A DNA stretch of 64,000 nucleotides from Calliopsis andreniformis (taxonomy: Eukaryota; Arthropoda; Insecta; Hymenoptera; Andrenidae): the NCBI RefSeq assembly GCF_051401765.1, contig NW_027480468.1:1488001-1552000 (forward strand), read 5' to 3'. Position 1 is the first letter of the stretch. Every line of letters starts with the position of its first letter. Under the pieces are notes generated by a model, which worked only from the letters and a program-made list of their open reading frames with translations, did not search any database and was not told the DNA's origin. A program made the translations under genes and the position numbers. This document shows positions 26,192 to 39,552 of this stretch, in pieces.

Positions 26192-28163
26192 CCTCAGTCA
26201 TCAATTCTCAATCTTCAATTCTCAATCGTGAATCCTCACTCCTCAATCCTCAATCCTCAATCCTCGTTCCTCAAACCTCAATCCTCAACCCTCAGTCCTC
26301 ATTCTCAATTCTCAATGCTCAATTCTCAATCCTCAATCCTCAATCCTCAACCCTCAATCCTCAGTCCTCAGTCCTCAAACCACAATCCTCAACCCTCAGC
26401 CCTCATCCTCATTCCTCAATCCTCAACCCTCAGTCCTCCGTCCTCAAACCTCAAACCTCAGCCCTCAGACCTCATCCTCAATACTCAATCCTCAATCCTC
26501 AATCCTCAATCTTCAATCCTCAATACTCAATCTTCAATCCTCAATCCTCAGTCCTCAAACCTCAATTCTGAATCCTGAATACTCAATCTTCAATCTTCAA
26601 TCCTCAGTCCTCAATACTCTACCATCAATCTTCAATCCTCAATGCTCAATACTCAATCCTCATTCTTCAATCCTCAATACCCAATCCTCAATCTTCAACC
26701 CTGAATCCTCAATGCTCAATTCTCAATCCTCAATCCTCAACCCTCAATATTCAATCCTCAATACTCAATCTTCAATCCTCAATCCTCAATCCTCAGTCAT
26801 CAATTCTCAATCTTCAATTCTCAATCGTGAATCCTCAATCCTCAATCCTCAATCCTCAATCCTCGTTCCTCAAACCTCAACCCTCAACCCTCAGTCCTCA
26901 TTCTCAATTCTCAATGCTCAATTCTCAATCCTCAATCCTCAATCCTCAATCCTCAATCTTCAATCCTCAATAATCAATCTCCAATCCTAGATCCTCAATC
27001 CCCAATCATCAATCCTTAATCATCAATCTTGAATCCTCGATACCCAGTCCTCAATCTTCAATGCTCAATGCTCAATCCTCAATCCTCAACCCTCAGTCCT
27101 CAATCCTCAATCCTCAATCCTCAAACCTCAAACCTCAACCATCAGTCCTCGTCCTCAAACCTCAACCCTCAATCCTCCATCCTGAATCCTCAATACTCAA
27201 TCCTCAAACTTCAATCCTCAATACTCAATCTTCAATCCTAAATCCTCGATCCTCAATCCTCAATCCTCATTCCTCAATCCTCAATACCCAATCCTCAATC
27301 CTCAATCCTCAATCCTCAGTCCTCAATTCTCCATCCTCAATCCTCAATCCTCAATCCTCAATCCTCAATCCTCAATCCTCAATCATCCACCTCAATCTTC
27401 AATACTCAATCCTCAATCCTCATTCCTCAATCCTCAATACTCAACCATCAATCCTCAATTCTCAATCCTCAATCCTCAATATTCAACACACAACCCTCAA
27501 CCATCAATTCTCAATACCCAACCATCAATCCTCAATTATCAACACTCAATAGAATATCCTGAATTCTCATGGTTTAATACTCAATCCACATTATTCAATA
27601 ATCAAATCTCAATCCTCAAACATCAATCCTCAACACTCAATCCTCAACACTCAGTCCTCTCTCTTCAATCCTCCATCCTCAATCCTCAATCCTCAAGCGT
27701 CAATCCTCAATCCTCAATACTCAACCCTCAATCCTCTGTCCTCAAAACTCAATCCCGAATCCTCAATCCTGAATCCTCATTCTTCAGCCCTCAGTCCTCA
27801 ACAATCAATTGTCAATCCTCAATCCTCAATAGAATATCCTGAATTCACAGTTTTCAATACTCAATCCCCATTCTTCAATCTTCAAATCTCAATACACAAA
27901 CGTCAATTCTCATCACTCAAACCTCAACACTCAGTCCTCAATCTTCAATCCTCAATCCTCAATCCTCAATCTTCAATCCTCTATACTCAACCTTCAGTCC
28001 TCAATCCTCAATCCTCAATTCTAAATGATCAATCCTCACTCCTCCATCTCCAATCCTCAATACTCAATCTTCAATCCTCAATCCTCAATCCTCAATCTTC
28101 AATCCTCAATACCCAATCCTCACTCTTCAATCCTAAAACCTCAATCCTAAATTCTCAACCCTC
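26192..28163. repeat. A-type segment A4, start of the second 13-kb unit
   Basis: A4 matches A1 1081-3053 at +25,111 (landmarks 1117, 1601, 1918 and 2441), including the shorter A1-like interval before the type I module (27550). Against A3 it is at +13,034 before that interval and +12,684 after it. It begins in mid-unit at CCTCAGTCATCAATTC, immediately after D1 tail sequence, so the left edge is a recombination junction. The type II module at 27830 is 280 bp after the type I module. Confidence 0.83.
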
Positions 28164-31100
28164 AATCCTCAGTCCTCCGTCCTCAGTCCTCAAACCTCAA
28201 TCCTCAACCCTCAGCCCTCATTCTCAAACCTCAGTCCTCAACACTCAATCATCAATATTCAATCCTCAATGCTCAATCTTCAATCCTGATTCTTCAATCC
28301 TCAATACCCAATCCTCAATCTTCAACACTCAATCCTCAATCCTGAATTCTCAATCCTCAATCCTCAATCCTCAGACCTCAAACATAAATGCTCAACCCTC
28401 AGTCCTCGTCCTCAATCCACAACCCGCAATCCTCAATCTTCAATCATCAATATTCAGTCTTCAATCCTCAATGCTCAATCCTCAATCCTCAATCCTCATT
28501 CCTCTATCCTCAATGTTCAACCATCAATCCTCAATCCTCAGTCCTCAATCCTCAACCCTCAATCCTCAGTCATCAGTATTCAATCATCAATACTCAGTCC
28601 TCAATCCTCAATCTTCAATCCTCAATTCTCGATCCTCAATCCTCAGTATTCAACACACAACCCTCAACCATCGATCCTCAATACTCAACCATCAATCCTC
28701 AATTCTCAATACTCAATAGAATATCCTGAATTCTCATGATTCAATACTCAATCCACATTATTCAATAACCAAATCTCAATCCTCAAACATCAATCTTCAA
28801 CACTCAATCCTCAACACTCAGTCCTCTCTCTTCAATCCTCCATCCTCAGTCCTCAATCCTCAAGCGTCAACACTCAATCCTCAATCCTCAACCCTCAATC
28901 CTCAGTCCTCAAACCTCAATCCCGAATCCTCAATCCTGAATCCTCAATCTTCAGCCCTCAGTCCTCAACAATCATTTGTCAAACCTCAATCCTCAATAGA
29001 ATATCCTCAATTCACTGCTTTCAATACTCAATGCTCAACCTGCAATCTTCAAACCTCTATCCACAAACATCAATTATCATCACTCAACCCTCAACACTCA
29101 GTCCTCAATGTTCAATCCTCAATTCTCAATTCTCAATCTTCAATCCTCAATCCTCAATCCTCAATCCTCAATCCTCAATCCTCAATCTTCAATCATCAAT
29201 ATTCAATCTTCAATCCTCAATCCACAATCCTCAATCCTCAATCATCAATCCTCAATCTTCAATACTCAATCCTCAATCCTCAATCCTCAATACTCAGCCA
29301 TCAATACTCAATTCTCAATACTCAATAGAATATCCTGAATTCTCAGTATCCAATACTCAAACCTCAATCCTCAACCCTCAGCCCTCATCCTCAATCCTCA
29401 ATCCTCAATCCTCAATCCTCACCCCTCAATCCTCAATACTCAGTCATCAATCCTCAATCCTCAGTCCCCAACACTCAGCCCTCATCCTCAATCCTCAATC
29501 CTCACCCCTCAATCCTCAATACTCAATCTTCAATCCTCAATCCTCAATCCTTAATCCTCAATACTCAATCCTCAAACCTCAATACACAATCTTCAATCCT
29601 CAATCCTCAATCCTCAATCTTCAATCCTCAATAATCAATCTCCAATCCTAGATCCTCAATCGCCAATCCTCAATCCTTAATCCTCAATCTTCAATCCTCA
29701 ATCCCCAGTCCTCAATCTTCAATCCTCAATGCTCAATCCTCAATCCCCAGTCCCCTGTCCTCAATCGTCAATCCTCAACCTTCAAACCTCAATCCTCAAC
29801 CGTCAGTCCTCGTCCTCAATCCTCAACCCTCAATCCTCAATCCTCAACCTTCAATCATCGATACTCAATCTTCAATCCTCAATCCTCAATCCTCAATCCT
29901 CAATCCTCAATCCTCAATCTTCAATCCTCAATACTCAATCTTCAATCCTCGATCGTCAATCCTCAATCCTCGATCCTGAATCCTCAATACTCAATCCCCA
30001 ACCCTCAATCCTCAATCTTCAATCCTCAATACTCAATCTTCAATCCTCAATCCTCAATCCTCAATCCTCTATCCTGAATCCTCAATACTCAATCCTCAAT
30101 CTTCATTCCTCAGTACTCAATCTTCAATCCTCAATCCTCGATCCTCAATCCTCAATCCTCATTCCTCAATCCTCAATACCCAATCCTCAATCCTCAATCC
30201 TCAATCCTCAATCCTCAATTCTCAATCCTCAATCCTCAATCCTCAACCCTCAATCCTCAATCCTCAATCCTCAATCATCCACCCCAATCTTCAATACTCA
30301 ATCCTCAATCCTCAATCCTCAATCCTCAATACTCAACCATCAATCCTCAATTCTCAATCCTCAATCCTCAATATTCAACACACAACCCTCAACCATCAAT
30401 TGTCAATACCCAACCATCAATCCTCAATTATCAACACTCAATAGAATATCCTGAATTCTCATGGTTCAATACTCAATCCACATTATTCAATAATCAAATC
30501 TCAATCCTCAACCATCAATCCTCAACACTCAATCCTCAACACTCAGTCCTCTCTCTTCAATCCTCCATCCTCAATCATCAATCCTGAGGCTTCAATCCTC
30601 AATCCTCAATACTCAACCCTCAATCCTCAGTCCTCAAAACTCAATCCCGAATCCTCAATCCTGAATCCTCATTCTTCAGCCCTCAGTCCTCAACAATCAA
30701 TTGTCAATCCTCAATCCTCAATAGAATATCCTGAATTCACAGTCTTCAATACTCAATCCCCATTCTTCAATTTTCAAATCTCAATACAAAAACATCAATT
30801 CTCAGCACTCAACCCTCAACACTCAGTCCTCAATCTTCAATCCTCAATCCTCAATCCTCAATCTTCAATCCTCAATACTTAACCTTCAATCCTCAATCCT
30901 CAATCCTCAATCCTAAATGATCAATCCTCAATCCTCTATCGAGAATCCTCAATACTCAAACTTCAATCCTCAATCCTCAATCCTCAATCCTCAATCCTCA
31001 ATCCTCAATCCTCAATCCTCAATCCTCAATCTTCAGTCATCAATATTGAATCTTCAATCCTCAATCCACAATCCTCAATCCTCAATCCTCAATCCTCAAT

Positions 31101-33131
31101 ATTCAATCCTCAATCCTCGATCCTCAATCCTCAATCCTCAATCTTCAATCCTCAATACTCAATACTCAATCCTCAATCCTCAATCTTCAATCCTCAATCC
31201 TCAATCCTCAATCCTCAATCCTCAATCTTCAATCCTCAATACTCAATTTTCAATCGTCAGTCCTCAATCTTCAATCCTCAATCCTCAATCCTCAATCCTC
31301 ATTCTTCAATCCTCAATACCCATTTCTCAATCTTCAATCCTCAAACCTCAATCATCAGTTCTCAATCCTCAATCCTCAGTCCTCAATCCTCAGACCTCAA
31401 ACATCAATGTGCAACCCTCAGTCCTCGTCCTCAATCCAGAAACCTCAATCCTCAATCCTCAATCCCCAATTTTCAATCCTCAATCCTCAATACTCAATCT
31501 GCAATCCTCAATCCTCAATCCTCCATGCTCAGCCCTCAATCCTCAAGGGTCAATCCTCAATCCTCAATTCTCAACACTCAATCCTCAGTCCTCAAACCTC
31601 AATCCCGAATCCTCAACCCTGAATCCTCAATCTTCAGCACTCAGTCCTCAAAAATCAATTGTCAATTCTCAAATCCTCAACAGAATATTCTCAATTCACA
31701 GATTTCAATACTCAATCCCAATTCTTCAATCTTCAAATCTCAATCCACAAACATCAATTCTCATCACTCAACAATCAACACTCAGTCCTCAATCCTCAAT
31801 CCTCAATCCTCAATCCTCAAGCTTCAATCCCCAATCCTCAATCCTCAATTCTCAATCCTCAATCCTCAGTCCTCAGTCCTCAAACCTCAATCCTCCGCCC
31901 TCAGTCGTCATCGTCAATCCTCAATCCTCAATCCTCAATTTTCAATCCTCAATAATCAATCTTCAATCCTCAATCCTCAATCCTCAATTCTCAATCCTCA
32001 ATCGTCAGTCTTCAATCCTCAATACTCAATCTTCAATCCTGAATCCTCAATCCTCAATCCTCAATCCTCATTCTTCAATCCTAAATACCCAATCCTCAAT
32101 CTTCAATCCTCAATCCTCAATCCTCAATCCTCAATCCTCAATCCTCAGTCCTCAGTCCTCAAACCTCAATCCTCGACACTCAGCCCTCATCCTCAATCCT
32201 CAATCCTCAATCCTCAATCCTCAACCTTCAATCCTCAATACTCAATCATCAATCCTCAATCCTCAGTCCCCAACCCTCAGTCCTCATCCTCAAACCTCAA
32301 TACCCAATCCTCAATCCTCAATCCTCAATCCTCAATCCTCAATTCTCAATCCTCAATCCTCAATCCTCAATCCTCAATCCTCAATCCTCAATCATCCACC
32401 TCAATCTTCAATACTCAATCCTCAATCCTCAATCATCAATCCTCAATACTCAACCATCAATACTCAACCCTCAGTCCTCGTCCTCAATCCACAACACTTA
32501 ATCATCAATCCTCAATCTTCAATCATCAATATTCAATCTTCAGTCCTTAATCCTCAATCCTCAATCCTCAATGTTCAGTACGCAATACCCAATCCTCAAT
32601 CTTCAATACTCAATTCTCAATCCTCAATCCTCAATCCTCAATCCTCAATCCTCAATCCTCAATCCTCAATCCTCAATCCTCAATCCTCAATCCTCAATCT
32701 TCAGTCATCAATATTGAATCTTCAATCCTCAATCCACAATCCTCAATCCTCAATCCTCAATCCTCAATATTCAATCGTCAATCCTCGATCCTCAATCCTC
32801 AATCCTCAATCTTCAATACTCAATACTAAATACTCAATCCTCAATCCTCAATCTTCAATCCTCAATCCTCAATCCTCAATCCTCAATCCTCAATCTTCAA
32901 TCCTCAATACTCAATTTTCAATCGTCAGTCCTCAATCTTCAATCCTCAATCCTCAATCCTCAATCCTCAGTCCTCATTCTTCAATCCTCAATACCCAATT
33001 CTCAGTCTTCAATCCTCAATCCCCAATCCTCAATTCTCAATCCTCAATCCTCAATCCTCAGACTTCAGACATCAATACTCAACCCTCAGTCCTCGTCCTC
33101 AATCCACAACCTTCAATCCTCAATCCTCAAT
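28164..33131. repeat. HOR block B2
   Basis: B2 is the second copy of B1 at +12,684 and then +12,698. It shares modules at 28717 (I), 28997 (II), 29326 (variant), 30442 (I), 30722 (II) and 31681 (II). Differences from B1 are single bases (for example AATCATC for AATAATC near 28442, and CAGCACTC for CAGTACTC near 31636) plus one two-heptamer length change. Confidence 0.83.
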
Positions 33132-33136
33132 CCTAA
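30917..33136 (+). other. Repeat-derived open frame of 739 codons, not a gene
   Basis: This is the longest open frame in the window. It opens at ATGATCAATCC, where TCAATCC has picked up extra bases, and closes at TAA in CCTAAAT. It encodes only SSILNPQ-type heptapeptides with sparse substitutions and short irregular points (for example around the type II module at 31681). The other + frames across it are also long and open. In the B1 homologue the frame starting at the equivalent ATG (18233) shifts phase and ends at 19852, because B2 has two more heptamers (14 bp, not divisible by 3). A real coding sequence would not tolerate this. Confidence 0.9.
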
Positions 33137-36100
33137 ATCCTGAATCTTCCATCCTCAATACTCAATCTTCAATCCTCAATCCCCTGTCCTCAAACGTCAA
33201 TTCTGAATCCTCAATCCTGAATCCTCAATCTTCAGCCCTCAGTCCTACACAATCAGTTGTCAATCCTCAATCCTCAATAGAATGTCCTCAATTCACAGTT
33301 TTCAATACTCAATACTCAACCTGCAACCTTCAGATCTCTATCCACAAACATCAATTCTCATCACTCAACCCTCAATGCTCAGTCCCCAATCCTCAATCTT
33401 CAATCCTCAATCCTCAATCATCAACCCTCAATCCTCAATACTCAATCTTCAATCCTCAATACTCAATCTTCAATCCTCAATCCTCTATCCTCAACCCTCA
33501 ATCCTCAATCTTCAATCCTGAATACTCAATCTTCAATACTCAATCCTCAATCCTCAATCCTCAATCCTCAATCCTCAATCCTCAATCCTCAATCGTCAAT
33601 CTTCCATCCTCAATACTCAATCTTCAATCCTCAATCCTCATTCCTCAATCCTCAATCCTCAATCTTCAATCCTCAATACTCAATCTTCAATCCTCAATCC
33701 TCTATCCTCAACCCTCAATCCTCAATCCTCAATCCTCAATCGTCAATCTTCCATCCTCAATACTCAATCTTCAATCCTCAATCTTCAATCCTCAATCCTC
33801 AATCCTCAATCCTCAATCCTAAATCCTCATTCTTTAACCATTAATACCCAATCCTCAATCTTCAATCCTCAATGCTCAATCCTCAATCCTCAATCCTCAT
33901 TCTTCAATCCTCAATACCCTATCCTCAATCTTCAATCCTCAAACCTCAATCCTCAATCCTCAATCCTCAATAGTCAATCCTCAATCTTCAACCCTCAGTG
34001 CCAAATACTCAATCTTGAATACTCAATCCTCAATCCTCAAACTTCAATCCTCAATACTCAATCTTCAATCCTCAATCCTCAATTCTCAATCCTCAATCCT
34101 CAATCTTCAATACTCAATACCCAATCCGCAGTCTTCAATCCACAATCCTGAATCCTCAATACTCACTCCTCAATCCTCAGTCCTCAAACCTCAATCCTGA
34201 ATCTTTCAATCATGAATCCTCAATCTTCAGCCCTGAGTCCTACGCAATCAGTTGTCAATCCTCAATCCTCAATAGAATGTCCTCAATTCACAGCTTTCAA
34301 TACTCAATACTCAATCTGCAAACTTCAGATCTCTATCCACAAACATCAATTCTCATCACTCAACCCTCAGTACGCTGTCCCCAATCCTCAATCTTCAATC
34401 CCCAATCCTCAGTCCTCAATCCTCAATCTTAATCTTCAATCCTCAATACTCAATCTTCAATCCTCAATCCTCAATCCTCAATCCTCAATCCTCAATCTTC
34501 AATCCTCAATCCTCAATCCTCAATCTACAATCCTCAATACTCAATCTGCAATCCTCAATCCTCAGTCCTGAGTCCTCAATCTCATTCTTCAATTATCAAT
34601 ACCGAATCCTCAATCTTCAATCCTCAATCCTCAATCCTCAATCCTCAATTCTCAATCCTCAATCCTCAATACTCAATCTTCAATCATTAATATTCAATCT
34701 TCAATCCACAATCCTCAATCCTCAATCCTCAACCCTCAATCCTCAACGTCCAATCCTCAATACCCAATCCTCAGTCTTCAATCCTCAATCCTCAATCCTC
34801 AATCCTCAATCCTCAATCCTCAATCCTCAGTCCTCAAACCTCAATCCTGAATCCTCAAACCTGAATCCTCAATCTTCAGCCCTGAGTCCTCAACAATCAT
34901 TTCTCAATCCTCAATCCTCAATAGAACGTCCTCAATTCACAGTTTTCAATACTCAATACTCAATCTGCAATCTTCAGATTTCTATACACAAACATCAATT
35001 CTCATCACTCAACCCTCAATACTCAGTCCACAATCCTCAACCTTCAATCGTCAATCCTCCATCCTCAATCCTCAATCTTAATCTTCAATCCTCAATACTC
35101 AATCTTCAATCCTCAATCCTCAATCCTCAATCTTAACCTTCAATCCTCAATACTCAATCTTCAACCCTCAATCCTCAATCCTCAATCCTGAACACTCAAT
35201 CCTCAATCTTCAATCCTCAATACTCAACCTTCAATCCTCAATCCTCAATCCTCAATCCTCAATCCTCAATCCTCAGTCCTCAATCGTCAATCTTCCATCC
35301 TCAATACTCAATCTTCAATCCTCAATCCTCATTCCTCAATCCTCAATCCTCAACCTTCAATCCTCAATACTCAATCTTCAATCCTCAATCCTCTATCCTC
35401 AACCCTCAATCCTCAATCCTCAATCCTCAATCGTCAATCTTCCATCCTCAATACTCAATCTCCAATCCTCAATCCTCAATCCTCAACCCTCAACCCTCAA
35501 TCCTCATTCTTCAATCCTCAATACTCAATCCTCAATCTTCAATCCTCAATCCTCAATCCTCAATCCTCAATCCTCAATGGTCAATCCTCAATCTTCAACT
35601 CTCAGTGCCAAATCCTCAATCTTGAATACTCAATCCTCAATCCTCAAACTTCAATCCTCAATACTCAATCTTCAATCCTCAATCCTCAATCCTCAATCCT
35701 CAATCCTCATTCTTCAATCATCAATACCCAATCCTCAATCTTCAATCCTCAATCCTCAATCCTCAATCCTCAATCCTCATTCTTCAATCCTCAATACCCT
35801 ATCCTCAATCTTCAATCCTCAATCCTCAATCCTCAATCCTCAATCCTCAATAGTCAATCCTCAATCTTCAACCCTCAGTGCCAAATACTCAATCTTGAAT
35901 ACTCAATCCTCAATCCTCAGACTTCAATCCTCAATACTCAATCTTCAACCCTCAATCCTCAATCCTCAATCCTGAACACTCAATCCTCAATCTTCAATCC
36001 TCAATACTCAACCTTCAATCCTCAATCCTCAATCCTCAATCCCCAATCCTCAGTCCTCAATCCTCAATCTTAATCTTCAATCCTCAATACTCAATCTTCA

Positions 36101-39100
36101 ATCCTCAATCCTCAATCCTCAATCCTCAATCCTCAATCTTCAATCCTCAATCCTCAATCCTCAATCTACAATCCTCAATACTCAATCTGCAATCCTCAAT
36201 CCTCAGTCCTGAGTCCTCAATCTCATTCTTCAATTATCAATACCGAATCCTCAATCTTCAATCCTCAATCCTCAATCCTCAATCCTCAATTCTCAATCCT
36301 CAATCCTCAATACTCAATCTTCAATCATTAATATTCAATCTTCAATCCACAATCCTCAATCCTCAATCCTCAATCCTCAACCCTCAATCCTCAACGTCCA
36401 ATCCTCAATACCCAATCCTCAGTCTTCAATCCTCAATCCTCAATCCTCAATCCTCAATCCTCAATCCTCAATCCTCAGTCCTCAAACCTCAATCCTGAAT
36501 CCTCAAACCTGAATCCTCAATCTTCAGCCCTGAGTCCTCAACAATCATTTCTCTATCCTCAATCCTCAATAGAACGTCCTCAATTCACAGTTTTCAATAC
36601 TCAATACTCAATCTGCAATCTTCAGATTTCTAAACACAAACATCAATTCTCATCACTCAACCCTCAATACTCAGTCCACAATCCTCAACCTTCAATCGTC
36701 AATCCTCCATCCTCAATCCTCAATCTTAATCTTCAATCCTCAATACTCAATCTTCAATCCTCAATCCTCAATCCTCAATCTTAATCTTCAATCCTCAATA
36801 CTCAATCTTCAACCCTCAATCCTCAATCCTCAATCCTGAACACTCAATCCTCAATCTTCAATCCTCAATACTCAACCTTCAATCCTCAATCCTCAATCCT
36901 CAATCCTCAATCCTCAATCCTCAATCCTCAATCGTCAATCTTCCATCCTCAATACTCAATCTTCAATCCTCAATCCTCATTCCTCAATCCTCAATCCTCA
37001 ACCTTCAATCCTCAATACTCAATCTTCAATCCTCAATCCTCTATCCTCAACCCTCAATCCTCAATCCTCAATCCTCAATCGTCAATCTTCCATCCTCAAT
37101 ACTCAATCTCCAATCCTCAATCCTCAATCCTCAACCCTCAACCCTCAATCCTCATTCTTCAATCCTCAATACTCAATCCTCAATCTTCAATCCTCAATCC
37201 TCAATCCTCAATCCTCAATCCTCAATGGTCAATCCTCAATCTTCAACTCTCAGTGCCAAATCCTCAATCTTGAATACTCAATCCTCAATCCTCAAACTTC
37301 AATCCTCAATACTCAACCTTCAATCCTCAATACTCAATCCTCAATCCTCAATCCTCATTCTTCAATCATCAATACCCAATCCTCAATCTTCAATCCTCAA
37401 TCCTCAATCCTCAATCCTCAATACTCATTCTTCAATCCTCAATACCCTATCCTCAATCTTCAATCCTCAATCCTCAATCCTCAATCCTCAATCCTCAATA
37501 GTCAATCCTCAATCTTCAACCCTCAGTGCCAAATACTCAATCTTGAATACTCAATCCTCAATCCTCAGACTTCAATCCTCAATACTCAATCTTCAATCCT
37601 CAATCCTCAGTCCTCAATCCTCAATCCTCATTCTTCAATCCTCAATACCCAATCCTCAATCTTCAATCCTCAATCCTCAATCCTCAATCCTCAATCCTCA
37701 ATCCTCAATCCTCAATCCTCAATCCTTAATCTTCAATCCTCAATACTCAATCTTCAATCCTCAATCCTCAACACTCAGTCCTCAATCCTCAATCCTCAAT
37801 CCTCAATCTTCAATCCTCAATACTCAATCTTCAATCCTCAATCCTCAATCCTCAATCCTCAATCCTCATTCTTCAATCCTCAACACCCAGTCCTCAATCT
37901 TCAATCCTCAATCCTCAATCCACAATTCACAATCCTCAATCCTCAATCCTCAGACCTCAAACATCAATACTCAACCCTCAGTCCTCGTCCTCAATCCACA
38001 ACACACAATCCTCAATCCTCAATCTTCAATCCTCAATCGTCTGTCCTCAAACCTCAATCCTGTATCCTCAATCCTGAATCCTCAATCTTCAGCCCACAGT
38101 CCTCAACAATCAGTTGTCAATCCTCAATCCTCAATAGAATATCATCAATTCACAGTGATCAATACTCAGTTTTCAATCTGCAATGTTCAAATCTCTGTCC
38201 ACAAACATCAATTCTCATCACTCAACCCTCAACACTCAGTCCCCAATCCTCAATATTCAATCCTCAATCCTCAGTCCTCAATCGACAATCCTCAACATTC
38301 AATCTTCAATACTCAATCTTCACTTCTCAATCCTCAATCCTCAAGCCTCAATTCTCAATCCTCGATTGTCAATCTTCAATCCTCAATACTCAATCCTCAT
38401 TCTTCAATCCTCAATACCCAATCCTCAATCTTCAATCCTCAGTCCTCAATCCTCAATTCTCAATCCTCAATCCTCAGTCCTCAGTCCTCAAACACCAATC
38501 CTCAACCGTCAGCCCTCATCCTCCAACCTCAATCCTCAACATTCAATCCTCGATACTCAATCATCAATCCTCAATCCTCAGTCCTCAAACCTTAATCCTG
38601 AATCCTCAATAGTGAATCCTCAATCTTCAGCCCTCAGTCCACAACAATCAGTTGTCAATCCTCAATCCTCAATAGAATATCATCAATTCACAGTTTTCAA
38701 TACTCAATACTCAATCTGCAGTCTTCAAACCTCAATCCACAAACATCAATTCTCATAACTCAACCCTCAACACTCCGTCCCCAATCCTCAATTTCCAATC
38801 CTCAATCGTCAATCCTCAATCCTCAATCCCCAATTTTCAATCCTCAATCCTCAATACTCAATCTTCAATCCTCAATCCTCAATCCTCAATCCTCAATCCT
38901 CAATCCTCAATATTCAACACACAACCCTCAGACATCCATCCTCAATACTCAACAATCAATCCTCAATTCTCAACACTCAATAGATTATACTGAATTCTCA
39001 TGGTTGAATACTCAATCCAAAATATACAATAATCAAATCTCAATCCTCAAACATTAATTCTCAAAACTCAGTCCTCAACACTCACTCCTCTCTCTTCAAT

Positions 39101-39552
39101 CCTCCATCCTCAATCCTCAATCTTCAATCCTCAATCCTCAATCCTCAATCCTCAATCCTCAATCTTCAATCCTCAATACTCAATTTTCAATCGTCAGTTC
39201 CCAATCTTCAATCCTCAATCCTCAATCCTCAATCCTCAATCCTCATTCTTCAATCCTCAATACCCAATTCTCAATCTTCAATCCTCAATCCCCAATCCTC
39301 AATTCTCAATCCTCAATCCTCAATCCTCAGACTTCAGACATCAATACACAACCCTCAGTCCTCGTCCTCAATCCACAACCCTCAATCCTCAATCCTCAAT
39401 CTTCAATCATTAATATTCAATCTTCAATCTACAATCCTCAATCATCTATCCTCAATCCTCAGTCCTCAGTCCTCAAACCTCAATCCTCAACCCTCAGCCC
39501 TCATCCTCAATCCTCAACCCTCAGCCCTCATCCTCAATCCTCAATCCTCAAT
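33132..39552. repeat. HOR block D2 (most complete D copy)
   Basis: D2 contains every element seen in the family. Type II modules lie at 33278, 34273, 34922, 36570, 38135 and 38673. It also has the CAATAGTC string near 33970, the 1,648-bp doublet (35577/37225), a diverged type I module (38981) and a 3' tail with a doubled CCCTCAGCCCTCATCC string (near 39494 and 39521). D1 ends before this tail, at the 26192 junction. D2 has private variants: CTCTATCC at about 36552, and CTAAACAC at 36630-36637 that is otherwise seen only in D6. D3 follows it in tandem at +6,421. Confidence 0.83.

Noticed and set aside
36057..37225. Independent gene deletion between the 48982 and 49465 markers
   Set aside because: The missing 1,165 bp is ordinary D-block heptamer sequence present in D1, D2 and D6, so no gene is lost.
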